Shown piece after piece: positions 28,916 through 37,182 of a stretch of 64,000 nucleotides of DNA. Below the pieces are notes generated by a model. It searched no databases, was not told the origin of the DNA, and saw only the letters and a program-made list of their open reading frames with translations. Every line of letters starts with the position of its first letter. The stretch's first letter is position 1. Location of the stretch: contig NZ_SLVV01000016.1 of NCBI RefSeq assembly GCF_004340465.1, forward strand, positions 1-64,000, in the 5' to 3' direction. The DNA comes from Mesobacillus foraminis. GTDB lineage: Bacteria; Bacillota; Bacilli; Bacillales; Cytobacillaceae. The translations under genes and the position numbers were made by a program.

Positions 28916-28994
28916 CTTCAAGAAAAAATAATTTAAGTTTAAAACTCATATTAACGTCTCTACGTAAAGTAGGGGCGTTTTTATCTAGAATAAA
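28628..28994 (+). repeat. Direct repeat copy 1: MFS 3' end plus terminator
   Basis: About 360 bp, starting at the codons for MAIFGVALPIFN and running through the MFS stop codon, its terminator and the following TAGAATAAATCT. It recurs in diverged form at 33184-33540 in the same orientation. The two copies bracket the multicopper oxidase gene. Confidence 0.8.
28953..28983 (+). terminator. Terminator of the MFS gene
   Basis: The stem AACGTCTCTAC/GTAGGGGCGTT contains G-U pairs and is followed by TTTT. The diverged copy at 33495 has a perfect version of the same stem. Confidence 0.75.
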
Positions 28995-29332
28995 TCTTTG
29001 GTTAAATGCAGTGGCTCCAGTATCAGGCATCCCTGGGAGCTCTTTTTAGCTCCTTTGTAAAGTTTGCCCTTAAAGTACCTATAAGAATAGAAAAAACTGC
29101 TTTTAGTCATGTTGGTAAGTTCTGTTGTGAATTATATAACTCAATAAGCATATGTATTTAGGGTAGAAATAGTTACCCATCATATTATCACAATTTGTAT
29201 AGAAAATTTGATTCGTTCTTTTCCAACTTCAAACCCCGCTATCCGTTCAATTGAGTAGGCACATAATTAGGTTTTATAAATGTTTATAGACCACTCAGTT
29301 TCTCAAACCCAAGAAAAAGGAGGACTTTATTG
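28995..29332. other. Intergenic region before the multicopper oxidase
   Basis: About 340 bp with no gene recognised. A GGGAGCT/AGCTCC hairpin lies near 29034-29053. The region ends with the strong AAGGAGG of the oxidase gene. Confidence 0.45.
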
Positions 29333-32300
29333 ATGGCTGGAACAACCTCTCATACCTGTAACATTGAGGTTACTTATATCATGCTGCCTGGTGGACCATG
29401 TATCTCTGAATTAACAGATGATTTATGCTGGGGACACCCAAATGTTTAGGCGCTTTCACGTAGTGGCCATCCCCATTAGAATAGTGCTAAATAATTTCGG
29501 CGATCACAATCCGAATGGACGAATGTATGTCCTGAAGGAAAATGAAGACGAAGTAAAGAAACTGGTCAAGGAAAGTCCATTTGCTTCGGTTGAACTTGTT
29601 CAGCCCCTTACCATACGGGCCAATGAAGGTGATTTGGTCGAGATTATATTCGAGAATCAACTGCCATTTGCTATCGGGATGCATTTTCAACTCTCGGACT
29701 ATGATGTAAAGTCCTCTGATGGCTCGAATGTGGGTTATAACCCTAGTTCTTTGGCAGAATGTGGGGAAACCATCACGTACAAGCTCGATGCTTTGACAGA
29801 GGGGATCCACTTCTTCACTGATCTGGGAAATGTGTCAAGCACAGAGGATGGCTCAAGCATTCAAGGTCTTTTTGGTGCACTGATTGTGGAGCGGAGAGGA
29901 TCCTGGTGGACGGACCCAGTCACAGGCGGTCCGATTGAAAGTGGTGTTTTTGCCGATATCCATCATCCATTTTTACCCTCCTTCCGGGAGTATGCCTGGT
30001 TTTTTAATGACGAGATGGAGGTAGATGATTTAACTGGCAACCGTCCCCTCGACCCCATGACTAATCAGGAGGCTGAATCTTTTCATGGCGTCAATTATCG
30101 TTATGAACCTCTTAGAAACCGTAAAAAATTGATCGAGGAAGGCATCGTCAGCCCTGAGCTTGATGGAGAAGAGGTCCACCATGATTCCTGGGTATTTGGC
30201 GACCCTTCAACTCCGATTCTCCGGGGATACCGCGGCGACCCAGCCGTCATTCGCTTGATTCATGGTGCGTCAAAAGAGACACATGCCTTCCACTACCATG
30301 TCCATCAGTGGCAAAAGGATCCACATAATGAATTATCCGAAATTATTGATGCCCAGGCCATCAGCCCTCAAAGCAATTATGATGTTGTCCCGTTATATGG
30401 TCTTGGCAGCCTGCAGGGAGCAATTGGCGATGTCGTCATCCATTGCCACTTGTATCCACATTTTGATGCAGGGATGTGGGGAATCAACCGGATATTCGAT
30501 ACCCTTCAGGACGGCAGCCAATGTTATCCTAACGGGGTGCCGATTGCCCCGCTCCAGCCTTTACCGGACCGCCCATGTCCGGCTAAACCAACTAAGGAGC
30601 GACCTGGATTCCCTAACTTCATTCCAGGAAAAGTTGGTTGTAAAGCCCCAAGGCCTCCGCTTGGAATTGTAGGCGGAAGGGAAATGACGGAGCTGGAAAG
30701 AAATGCAGCTGTCCCAAATGCGCGACCAGGAGCGGTCTTTGTTGACTCCTGTCTCGGCAACCCTGTTGTCGTTGAATTTAATGTCTCGTTGATTGAACTC
30801 CCCATCATTTATAACCGCCAGGGGTGGCATGATCCGAAAGGAAGGGTATATGTACTGGACGAAGAACTGGATGATGTCCTCTCTGGCAAAAAGGAACCTG
30901 AACCCCTTGTACTCCAAATCCCGGCAAGCTCCTGTATCCGCATGAATTTCACCAACCGAGTGCCACATGTCCTTGATGGAGATGCGTTCCAGCTCGTAAC
31001 AAGGACATATGAGAATGGATTCCATATCCATTTTGTCAAATTCGATGTCCTAGTAACAGACGGTGCGAACGTAGGGTGGAATTATGACAGCTCGGTGCTG
31101 CCAGGGGAAACGATTCGGTATGAATGGTATGCGGACACGGAATTAAAAGCCTTCTTCTTCCATGACCATCTATTTCCTGGTTCTCATCAGCAGCATGGTG
31201 CATTCGGCAGCGGTGTCATCCAGCCGCGTTTTTCACGCTTTTTCAACCCAAGAACTGGAGAGGAAGTGTTCCATGGTACCCAGGTGACTGTACAACATCC
31301 ATTGATTCCGGACTATCGCGATTTTGCATTGTTTGTCCAGGACTTTGCCCTTTTATTTGATAAAGACGGCTGTCCGCTCCAGCCTCCGCTGTTCCCTGGC
31401 TCACAGGAAGACCCCGGTGTTTTTGCCGTCAATTACAAAAATGAGCCCTTGCAGTTCCGGCTTGGGAAGGATTGCGACCCTGCCTATTCCTTCAGTTCTT
31501 TTGTCAATGGTGACCCAGTCACTCCGATTCTAATGGCCTATGAAGGGGATCCCATCCGGATACGGTTGCTCCAGGGAGCCCAGGAAGAGTCACATAGCTT
31601 CAATATCCATGGCTTACGATGGACGATTGAACGCCCTGACAAGGATTCCATCCTGACGTCACAGCAACACCTTAGCTTATCGGAATCGTTTACTCTAGAA
31701 ATGGCGATTCCGAGGGCAGGGGATTATTTATGGGCATTCGAGGATGAGGAAGATGTGTGGCTTGGTACCTGGGGCCTGATCCGGGCTTTCGGTCAAGAGG
31801 TTGAGGATCTCATCCCATTGTCGGACCGTCCGCTTCCTCCACCGAGGACAACACCGCTTCCCGAAGTGACGGGTAAGCCTCCTGAGCTCGCTGATCCTTT
31901 AAGTGTCTTGCCTCCCTTGGCACCCCTTGATGCACCTGTCCGAAGATACCGTGTCGTCGCTTTTCAGACACCAATTGTGTATAACAACTATGGTGACCAT
32001 GACCCGTTCGGGATTGTGTTTGCACTAGAGGAAGAAGTAGAAGATATTTTATGCGGGAGCAAAAATCCTGAACCTCTGGTGTTACGGGGAAATGAAGGTG
32101 ATCTGATTGAAGTCACGCTGACCAGTCGCCTGGAATTTGAAAAGTTTCCCTTCCCGGATGGCATTCACCCGTATCCGCCAGTTAAGGAACAGGCTTTTTA
32201 TCCGCCTTCTTTAAGGATTTCGCTTCACCCAAATTTAATTGATTATGACGTCAGAACATCAGGTGGGGTTACGGTAGGATTCAATCCAGATCAGACGGTA

Positions 32301-33095
32301 GGACCTGGGGAAAGCATCACTTACCGCTGGTATGTTTTTGCTAATGTCGGGACTTGTGCGATGTGGGATGTAGCGGATTTGCGTAATCACCGTTCATTTG
32401 GTGCGTTCGGAGCGTTCATCGCAGAACCCCGTTTCACATCCAACTATCTGGACCCGCACTCACTAGAGCCGATAAAGGCAGGAACGAATGCAGTCATAGA
32501 ACACCCAGTTTTGGGAAGATTAAGGGAGTTCGTCCTCATCATGCATGATGGTGTCAGGCTAGTGGATAAGGAGGGTCAGGTAATTATTGATCCTCTCGCA
32601 GGTGTCATTCCTGAATCGGAACCGGGTGAAGAAGTGGATACCTATGACAATGGTTCGCGCGGTTTCAATTACCGCTCTGAAAGACTCATCAACCGTTACC
32701 GGGAACATCCAGTCTTGGCGGACTTATTCAGCTCAAAAGTTTTTGGAGACCCATCAACACCTGTATTTGAAGCTTACCCCGGAGATTCTGTTGTCGTTCG
32801 TCTGACCATGCCATCAGAGCGTCGAAGGTCTCACACCTTTCACATTCACGGCCATAAGTGGAAATTCGACCCAAGGGATGTCGATTCTAGAGTCGTTTCA
32901 TTTGTGGGTCATATGGTCCCAGGGGATGCACAAGACTTGCAGCTGATTGGAGGGGCTGGTGGAACCTTCAATTTCCCTGGAGATTATCTTTACCGGTCAG
33001 GTAATGTGCGGTGGGATATCGAACAAGGGATGTGGGGAATCATACGAGTTCATGGCAGCACCAAACCTCATTTGCCAAGATTGGAGGAATCTTAA
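29333..33095 (+). CDS. Giant multicopper oxidase, MnxG-like; frameshift near 5' end
   Basis: About 1,250 residues, far longer than ordinary 3-domain laccases. It is built from repeated cupredoxin units, each beginning with RRFHVVAIPI- or RRYRVVAFQT-like strands. The Cu-ligand motif HCHLYPHFDAGMWG lies near residue 341 of the main frame. Other His motifs are HAFHYHVHQW, FFHDHLFPGSHQQHG, HSFNIHGLRW and HTFHIHGHKW. Length and layout match the Mn(II) oxidase MnxG of spore-coat Mn oxidation. The main frame opens only at 29418, but an ATG at 29333 behind AAGGAGG starts a 38-codon frame. One extra T in TTT at 29445-29447 separates the two. The mnxE/F partners are not adjacent. Confidence 0.75.
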
Positions 33096-33183
33096 TATAC
33101 AGTAAAATGGATGAAAATCTGTCTTAAAGAGTAACATTTAACCCTCTAAAAAAAGATAACGAAAAAAGCTGCCTTCACTTAAA

Positions 33184-33450
33184 GCCATGGCTATATTCGG
33201 GGTTGCATTGCCCATTTTTAATACACCAACAACTGTTTTATTGCAGTAGAAAGGAGAAAGTAGAAGAAGATTATTTAGGAAGAGTTTTTGGCGTAATGGG
33301 GATGATTTCAACCTCGATGATGCCACTTGGAATGCTGATTTTCGGACCAATTGCTGACATTATCAAAATTGAATTGCTGTTGGCAGGAACTGGAGTATTT
33401 ATCATGATACGCCGTTATTTTAGGACGAAACCAAGTATTAATTAAAGATT
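33184..33450 (+). pseudogene. Remnant of a second MFS efflux gene, 3' end only
   Basis: This is a diverged copy of the last 90 codons of the MFS gene at 27670-28915, recognisable by KVEEDYLGRVFGVMGMIS and the following helix. An in-frame TAG within a 6-7 base insertion interrupts it, and the C-terminus is frameshifted (MIRRYFRTKPSIN). No 5' part is present. It cannot encode a transporter. Confidence 0.85.
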
Positions 33451-33494
33451 CGTAACTTCAAGAATAACTCTTCAATTAGTTAATACCTAATAGT

Positions 33495-33526
33495 AACGTC
33501 TCTACGCGATGTAGGGACGTTTTTGT
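33495..33526 (+). terminator. Terminator downstream of the MFS remnant
   Basis: A perfect 11-bp stem AACGTCTCTAC/GTAGGGACGTT followed by TTTT. It may now serve the multicopper oxidase transcript. Confidence 0.85.
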
Positions 33527-33855
33527 GTAGAATAAATCTGGGTAGTGTAGTGACATCATTATACATCGAGGGTAAATTACAATGAAGCGAAATGATGAAA
33601 TGTTATTGATTTTGCTAGGAAGAATCAAGTATCTATACATACATTTCAGATATGTTAATTTTCTGGAAGCAGAAATAAGTGTTAAAGGGGGATTCTTGTT
33701 AAGAGGGAGTTCATAGTTGACTGAATATTATGTAATATGTTTATAAAATTAATAATGTTATTATTAACATTATTATAATTGTTATTATGTTTTAAAGCAG
33801 AAAAAACTATTAGTTCAAAATTAATAGATTTGTAACACGGAAGGGAGAAATCAGG
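33527..33855. other. Intergenic region with AT-rich hairpin
   Basis: No gene recognised. A perfect 10-bp hairpin AATAATGTTA/TAACATTATT lies at 33751-33774. There is no T-run of terminator type. Confidence 0.4.
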
Positions 33856-34026
33856 ATGGAGAAAAGTTCTGATCTTGTTCAAGTCCATAACTGGACGAAA
33901 CCCAACTTATCGTTTGCTGCCATATTCATGAATACAGGGAAAAGCATACAAAAACCTCCCGACTTAACGGAAGGTTTGAAACAACAAAGGGTAATGGCAG
34001 AGAACCTGGTTTCACTTATGTGCTAA
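33856..34026 (+). CDS. Possible 56-residue hypothetical protein
   Basis: An ATG with AAGGGAG eight bases upstream opens a 56-codon frame starting MEKSSDLVQVHNW and ending LVSLMC. It has no membrane segment and I recognise no family. A hairpin with stem AAACCTCCCG/CGGAAGGTTT lies inside it, which may mean the region is RNA rather than coding. It converges with the MNT/HEPN pair. Coding status is uncertain. Confidence 0.35.
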   Translation: MEKSSDLVQVHNWTKPNLSFAAIFMNTGKSIQKPPDLTEGLKQQRVMAENLVSLMC

Positions 34027-34033
34027 TACACGA

Positions 34034-34336
34034 TTAAGCAAATTTTTTATATAAAAGAGTACCTTTATTAATGATATTTCCTAACAATACGGGATTATTA
34101 AGGGTATTAAGATGGATAAAGTCAATCTTGTGTAAAGTATTAATATCCTCCTGAACTTGTACTGCTAGGAGGTTAAACTCCTTATCACTGATGCCATTGG
34201 TCTTAATAGCAATATCGTAATCCGAATGTTCGCCCGCAGTACCATTGGAACGTGAGCCAAATAAATATGCTTCGTTGACGCCCTGGCATGATTCCAGCAA
34301 TGAAATAATCTGTTGGATCACAGTATCCTCACTCAT
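34034..34336 (-). CDS. MNT-type nucleotidyltransferase (antitoxin-like)
   Basis: 100 residues, a minimal nucleotidyltransferase of the MNT/HI0073 class. The active-site signature YLFGSRSNGTAGEHSDYDIAI (residues about 24-44) gives Gly-Ser and the two metal-binding Asp, and a third acidic residue is in KIDFIHL near 80. In MntA/HepT-type systems such proteins neutralise a HEPN RNase by AMPylating it. The start codon overlaps the stop of the upstream HEPN gene by four bases, so the pair is translationally coupled. Confidence 0.82.
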   Translation of the reverse strand: MSEDTVIQQIISLLESCQGVNEAYLFGSRSNGTAGEHSDYDIAIKTNGISDKEFNLLAVQVQEDINTLHKIDFIHLNTLNNPVLLGNIINKGTLLYKKFA

Positions 34337-34734
34337 AAGGGCGGTATCCTTTGTTTTAATGTTTGTAGGAGCGTGACTAAAATATGTACATGCTGCGTAG
34401 TAATCCGCTCACATACAAGTAGCGCCATTTTTTCATCATAAGTATGGGATGTTATGTTTCTGTCTGCAATCATGCTGAGCCAATCTTCCGAATTGCTAAT
34501 TAGGCCAATGCTGTAAGCTTCCTTAAAAACAGCTCGTGGTGAATTTGCTTCCACTATTCCTTCATATTCCAAAAAAGATTTCATTAGCTTCCAAGCCAAC
34601 TCATATGTAAATTCAAAACGTTGGATAATACCGTCAAGCACAATGGATTGTTCTAGCGGAAGTTGAACCGCTTCCTGTAATCGATAGACTGCCTTTTCAT
34701 AATTATCTAGTTTATATTTTAATTTCTCTGACAT
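34333..34734 (-). CDS. HEPN-domain partner, HI0074-like (toxin-like)
   Basis: About 133 residues, all-helical. It matches the HI0074-type nucleotidyltransferase substrate-binding family (MSEKLKYKLDNYEKAVYRLQ, FEFTYELAWKLMKSFLEYEG). The HEPN motif RX4H is present as RNITSH near residue 100, followed by a conserved Tyr, so RNase activity is possible. I prefer ATG 34734 over 34746 because TGAGGTG then lies at the right distance. Together with the overlapping MNT gene it forms a candidate type VII toxin-antitoxin module. Confidence 0.82.
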   Translation of the reverse strand: MSEKLKYKLDNYEKAVYRLQEAVQLPLEQSIVLDGIIQRFEFTYELAWKLMKSFLEYEGIVEANSPRAVFKEAYSIGLISNSEDWLSMIADRNITSHTYDEKMALLVCERITTQHVHILVTLLQTLKQRIPPL

Positions 34735-35034
34735 ATTACACCTCATAAATTAATTATATCTGAAAAAATAAGATTCAGTCCTGAATTCCAAAGGTGGCAT
34801 ACAGCCAAAAGCCTGTTTTCAGTTTGTTCTTATGATTAACCATTTACAATAGTTGAATATTTTAAACCCATTTGTATGGATAAGTAGGGCCTATTTGTGT
34901 TTTACTCATTTTTATCTCTACCCATTACCTTAGATTAAAAAGGAGATAAAGTAACAGATGGTGGACAGTCAATACCGATTCCAATGATTTTGTTTTATGG
35001 TATGTTTGAATCTAGTTTATCAGTCACGATTAGA

Positions 35035-36150
35035 TTAAGATTTATTTTCTCTTCGCTTATCCAAAAGCTCCGCAGCTTTTCTCGCTTTCTCCCTGCTTGT
35101 GTTAATGTAAAGTAAGGAGACATCAGAAGAGGAATGACCTAGTTGGGACATGATTAAGGGTATGTCTCCATTTGTTTGTTCTGCTAAATTGGTGGCATAA
35201 GTATGTCTAAGCTTATGGGGAGACATTCTTTTATCAAATGACTTCGTAAACTTGTATACGATATTTTCGATTGCCCGGTTCGTCAGAGGTTGTGGTTGAT
35301 TTTTGAAGAGCTTAACATATACATATTCGTTCTCTCCATTACTAGCTTTATATTTTTCCTTTCTTACCTTCATATACCTTTGGAGGTCTTCCATGCTTGA
35401 AGGGGTTACCGACACCGTATCCTTTTTATTCCCTTTTCGAATGATACTGATTTCTTTTGAAGTAAAGTCAATATCTTTTATACGGAGGTTTGATAATTCA
35501 TTCACGCGAATCCCAGTCCCTAAAAACAATGAAAGTATACTGATATTTCTCTCCTTATCCCGGAAAAAGTACTTTTTTTCAGAAGGAGAAAGGGAGTCCT
35601 GATATTCATCCTTTATGTAATCCAGAAAATCCAAATCCTTGTCATCGATGAATATCTTATCAGTAAGCTTTTTCGCCCGCTCATTGTATGTTTCATGAAC
35701 TTTAGTAACCTCTATTTTTTGCATGACGTTTCGGTGAAAGTAGGGTTCTCTATTTTCCAATTCGGCTTCAATCGTTAAATACTTGAACAACGACCGAAGG
35801 GACGACTTATGACGATTGACTGTTTTAGGATCAATTCTCTTTGTTTCATCATCTTTCTGAGATACCTTATATTTCTTGCGCCCGATATATTTGAAATAAT
35901 TTCTAGCCTCATCCAATGCTAAATTTCCAAGAACACAGGGGGATATGTCTTTAACTTTCTCACATTTAGCGATACCTTCAGCCATCAACCAATGGAAGAA
36001 ATCTCTATAATCCCTCACGTAATTGAAAAGGGTAAGGGGGGAGCGTATGTCCTGTTTGGCATCGACAAATTCTACTACATAGGGAGGCATGTCTTTTAGC
36101 AATCGCTCCAGTTTTTTCTCGTAGTACTCATGTTGTTTTGAAATTGCCAT
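35035..36150 (-). CDS. xerS: XerS-type tyrosine recombinase
   Basis: About 371 residues. The start at 36150 (MAISKQHEYYEKKL) follows GAGGTG and gives the usual N-terminus; the frame is open 26 codons further. Residues 1-160 form the SAM-like core-binding domain (YVVEFVDAKQDIRSPLTLFNY). The catalytic domain shows Arg in GTGIRVNELSNL, the HKLRHTYATN box, LGHSS and the nucleophile Tyr in LLYIN. Layout matches the single-recombinase XerS group. It is flanked by HEPN genes and palindromes, so it may serve a local element rather than chromosome dimer resolution. Mobile-element integrase is the alternative. Confidence 0.8.
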   Translation of the reverse strand: MAISKQHEYYEKKLERLLKDMPPYVVEFVDAKQDIRSPLTLFNYVRDYRDFFHWLMAEGIAKCEKVKDISPCVLGNLALDEARNYFKYIGRKKYKVSQKDDETKRIDPKTVNRHKSSLRSLFKYLTIEAELENREPYFHRNVMQKIEVTKVHETYNERAKKLTDKIFIDDKDLDFLDYIKDEYQDSLSPSEKKYFFRDKERNISILSLFLGTGIRVNELSNLRIKDIDFTSKEISIIRKGNKKDTVSVTPSSMEDLQRYMKVRKEKYKASNGENEYVYVKLFKNQPQPLTNRAIENIVYKFTKSFDKRMSPHKLRHTYATNLAEQTNGDIPLIMSQLGHSSSDVSLLYINTSREKARKAAELLDKRRENKS

Positions 36151-36180
36151 TTTCCACACCTCAATGTTGCTAGTATAAAA

Positions 36181-36216
36181 ACGAACAATAGTTCGTATAA
36201 TACAATTTTTACGAAT
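36181..36216. promoter_or_regulatory. Palindromic sites upstream of the recombinase gene
   Basis: Two overlapping structures lie here. ACGAAC-AATA-GTTCGT is a perfect inverted repeat at 36181-36196. TTCGTA (36192-36197) and TACGAA (36210-36215) form inverted arms around a 12-bp AT-rich spacer. The site is 31 bp before the recombinase start codon and could be an operator or a recombinase core site. Confidence 0.5.
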
Positions 36217-36250
36217 ATTTGTTAACATAATTTTATTATTTTAAACTTAA

Positions 36251-36637
36251 TCAATAAGATAATATCGTTTTTGTGTAATGAAAAAAGTCTACTAGACGGT
36301 GATCGAGTATTTTTTTCAGGGAGTCTAAATTAATATCTTGATAGTCTTTCAATAACAAATCCTTCATTTTTTTTGAGAGAGAGGAGGGGATGACACCCCC
36401 AGTTTCCAGTAAATTAAAGGCTTCCATGTTGTTGTGTGGCAGTCCAATCTTTTTCTCTGCTACAATATGCATAGCCAAAGTAATGCATCCTTCACATGCC
36501 CGCTGTAGGTTTAGGATGATCGTGTCCCGTTTTACTCTGTTCTCAAGGTGTTTGGGATTGTTATCATATATTTCATGAATGCACCTAATACAGCGTTCAA
36601 CAATGTTTACTATATATAAAATTAGCTCATTTCTCAT
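36251..36637 (-). CDS. HepT-like DUF86 protein lacking the RX4-6H motif
   Basis: About 128 residues from ATG 36637; a TTG at 36658 would add seven. The body is clearly HepT/DUF86: IILNLQRACEGCITLAMHIV, then EAFNLLETGGVIPSSLSKKM and NLDSLKKILDHRLVDF. HepT relatives read roughly KKMKxMVGFRNIAVHDYQ here, the catalytic RX4-6H with Tyr, whereas this protein reads KKMKDLLLKDYQ. About six codons, including Arg and His, are missing in frame. RNase activity should be lost. There is no MNT gene beside it. It may be a decayed toxin or a retained binding protein. Confidence 0.75.
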   Translation of the reverse strand: MRNELILYIVNIVERCIRCIHEIYDNNPKHLENRVKRDTIILNLQRACEGCITLAMHIVAEKKIGLPHNNMEAFNLLETGGVIPSSLSKKMKDLLLKDYQDINLDSLKKILDHRLVDFFHYTKTILSY

Positions 36638-36811
36638 TAAAAGACCCACTTTCTTCAAAGCTTTTCAACAAAATGGTTTATGAAAAGATAAATATTGGGT
36701 GTTTAGGTATTTTATGTATTGAAAAGGAGTTTTCCATTTTCATGTTGAAAACCTAAAATCCTCCATAAATTCTTATAGGTATTATAACAAATAATTTAAT
36801 TTTTGTCATAT

Positions 36812-36839
36812 TATTCGTAAAATTTATATTATACGAATA
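36812..36839. repeat. Inverted-repeat site with 12-bp spacer (recombination-like)
   Basis: The arms TATTCGTA and TACGAATA surround a 12-bp spacer AAATTTATATTA. Arm sequence and spacer length match the site at 36192-36215 just upstream of the recombinase gene. Together they bracket the HepT-like gene. Confidence 0.5.
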
Positions 36840-36973
36840 GTTGTTTTTACAATGTAGAGCCCCTTCTGCAGACACAGACATATACATCACTGTTAGTATC
36901 AATAACCATTGATGTGATTAGAAAGGCTGAATTTATAAATACACGTTAATACTTTTGACTATAAAAAATCGCG

Positions 36974-37006
36974 TCTCAATAAGCCAGTATACTAGTGATA
37001 ATGAGA
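36974..37006. repeat. Palindrome copy A (TCTCA...AGTATACT...TGAGA)
   Basis: The outer arms TCTCAATA and TAATGAGA surround a GTATAC core. It is related to copy B at 37145-37182 with the same spacing of arms to core. Confidence 0.5.
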
Positions 37007-37144
37007 TTTAATCAATTTTTATTATGTTTGGGTTTATACAAAGCATTTGTCTAAGTCTGGTGATAAATAACGGCGATTTACAAACTTCATTTAACGTAGA
37101 TTTTTTCAGTTTTTTGCTTTTATGCATGGAAAAAATCTTCATTC

Positions 37145-37182
37145 TGTCTCAATATTATAAGTATACTTAGTATAATGAGACA
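37145..37182. repeat. Palindrome copy B, 38 bp
   Basis: TGTCTCA and TGAGACA form the ends, AAGTATACTT is a perfect core, and the flanks between pair almost completely. Copy A lies 171 bp to the left. The role is unknown: operator, recombination site or replication/partition site. Confidence 0.55.

Larger units (their letters stand above)
33184..33540 (+). repeat. Direct repeat copy 2: decayed MFS 3' end plus terminator
   Basis: This is the partner of 28628-28994. Similarity continues past the coding end into the terminator and the following TAGAATAAATCT. This shows duplication of a chromosomal block rather than convergence of related genes. Confidence 0.8.

Noticed and set aside
30262-31533. 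Long frames inside the multicopper oxidase gene on both strands
   Set aside because: They are shadows of a GC-richer coding sequence with clear copper motifs in the main frame.
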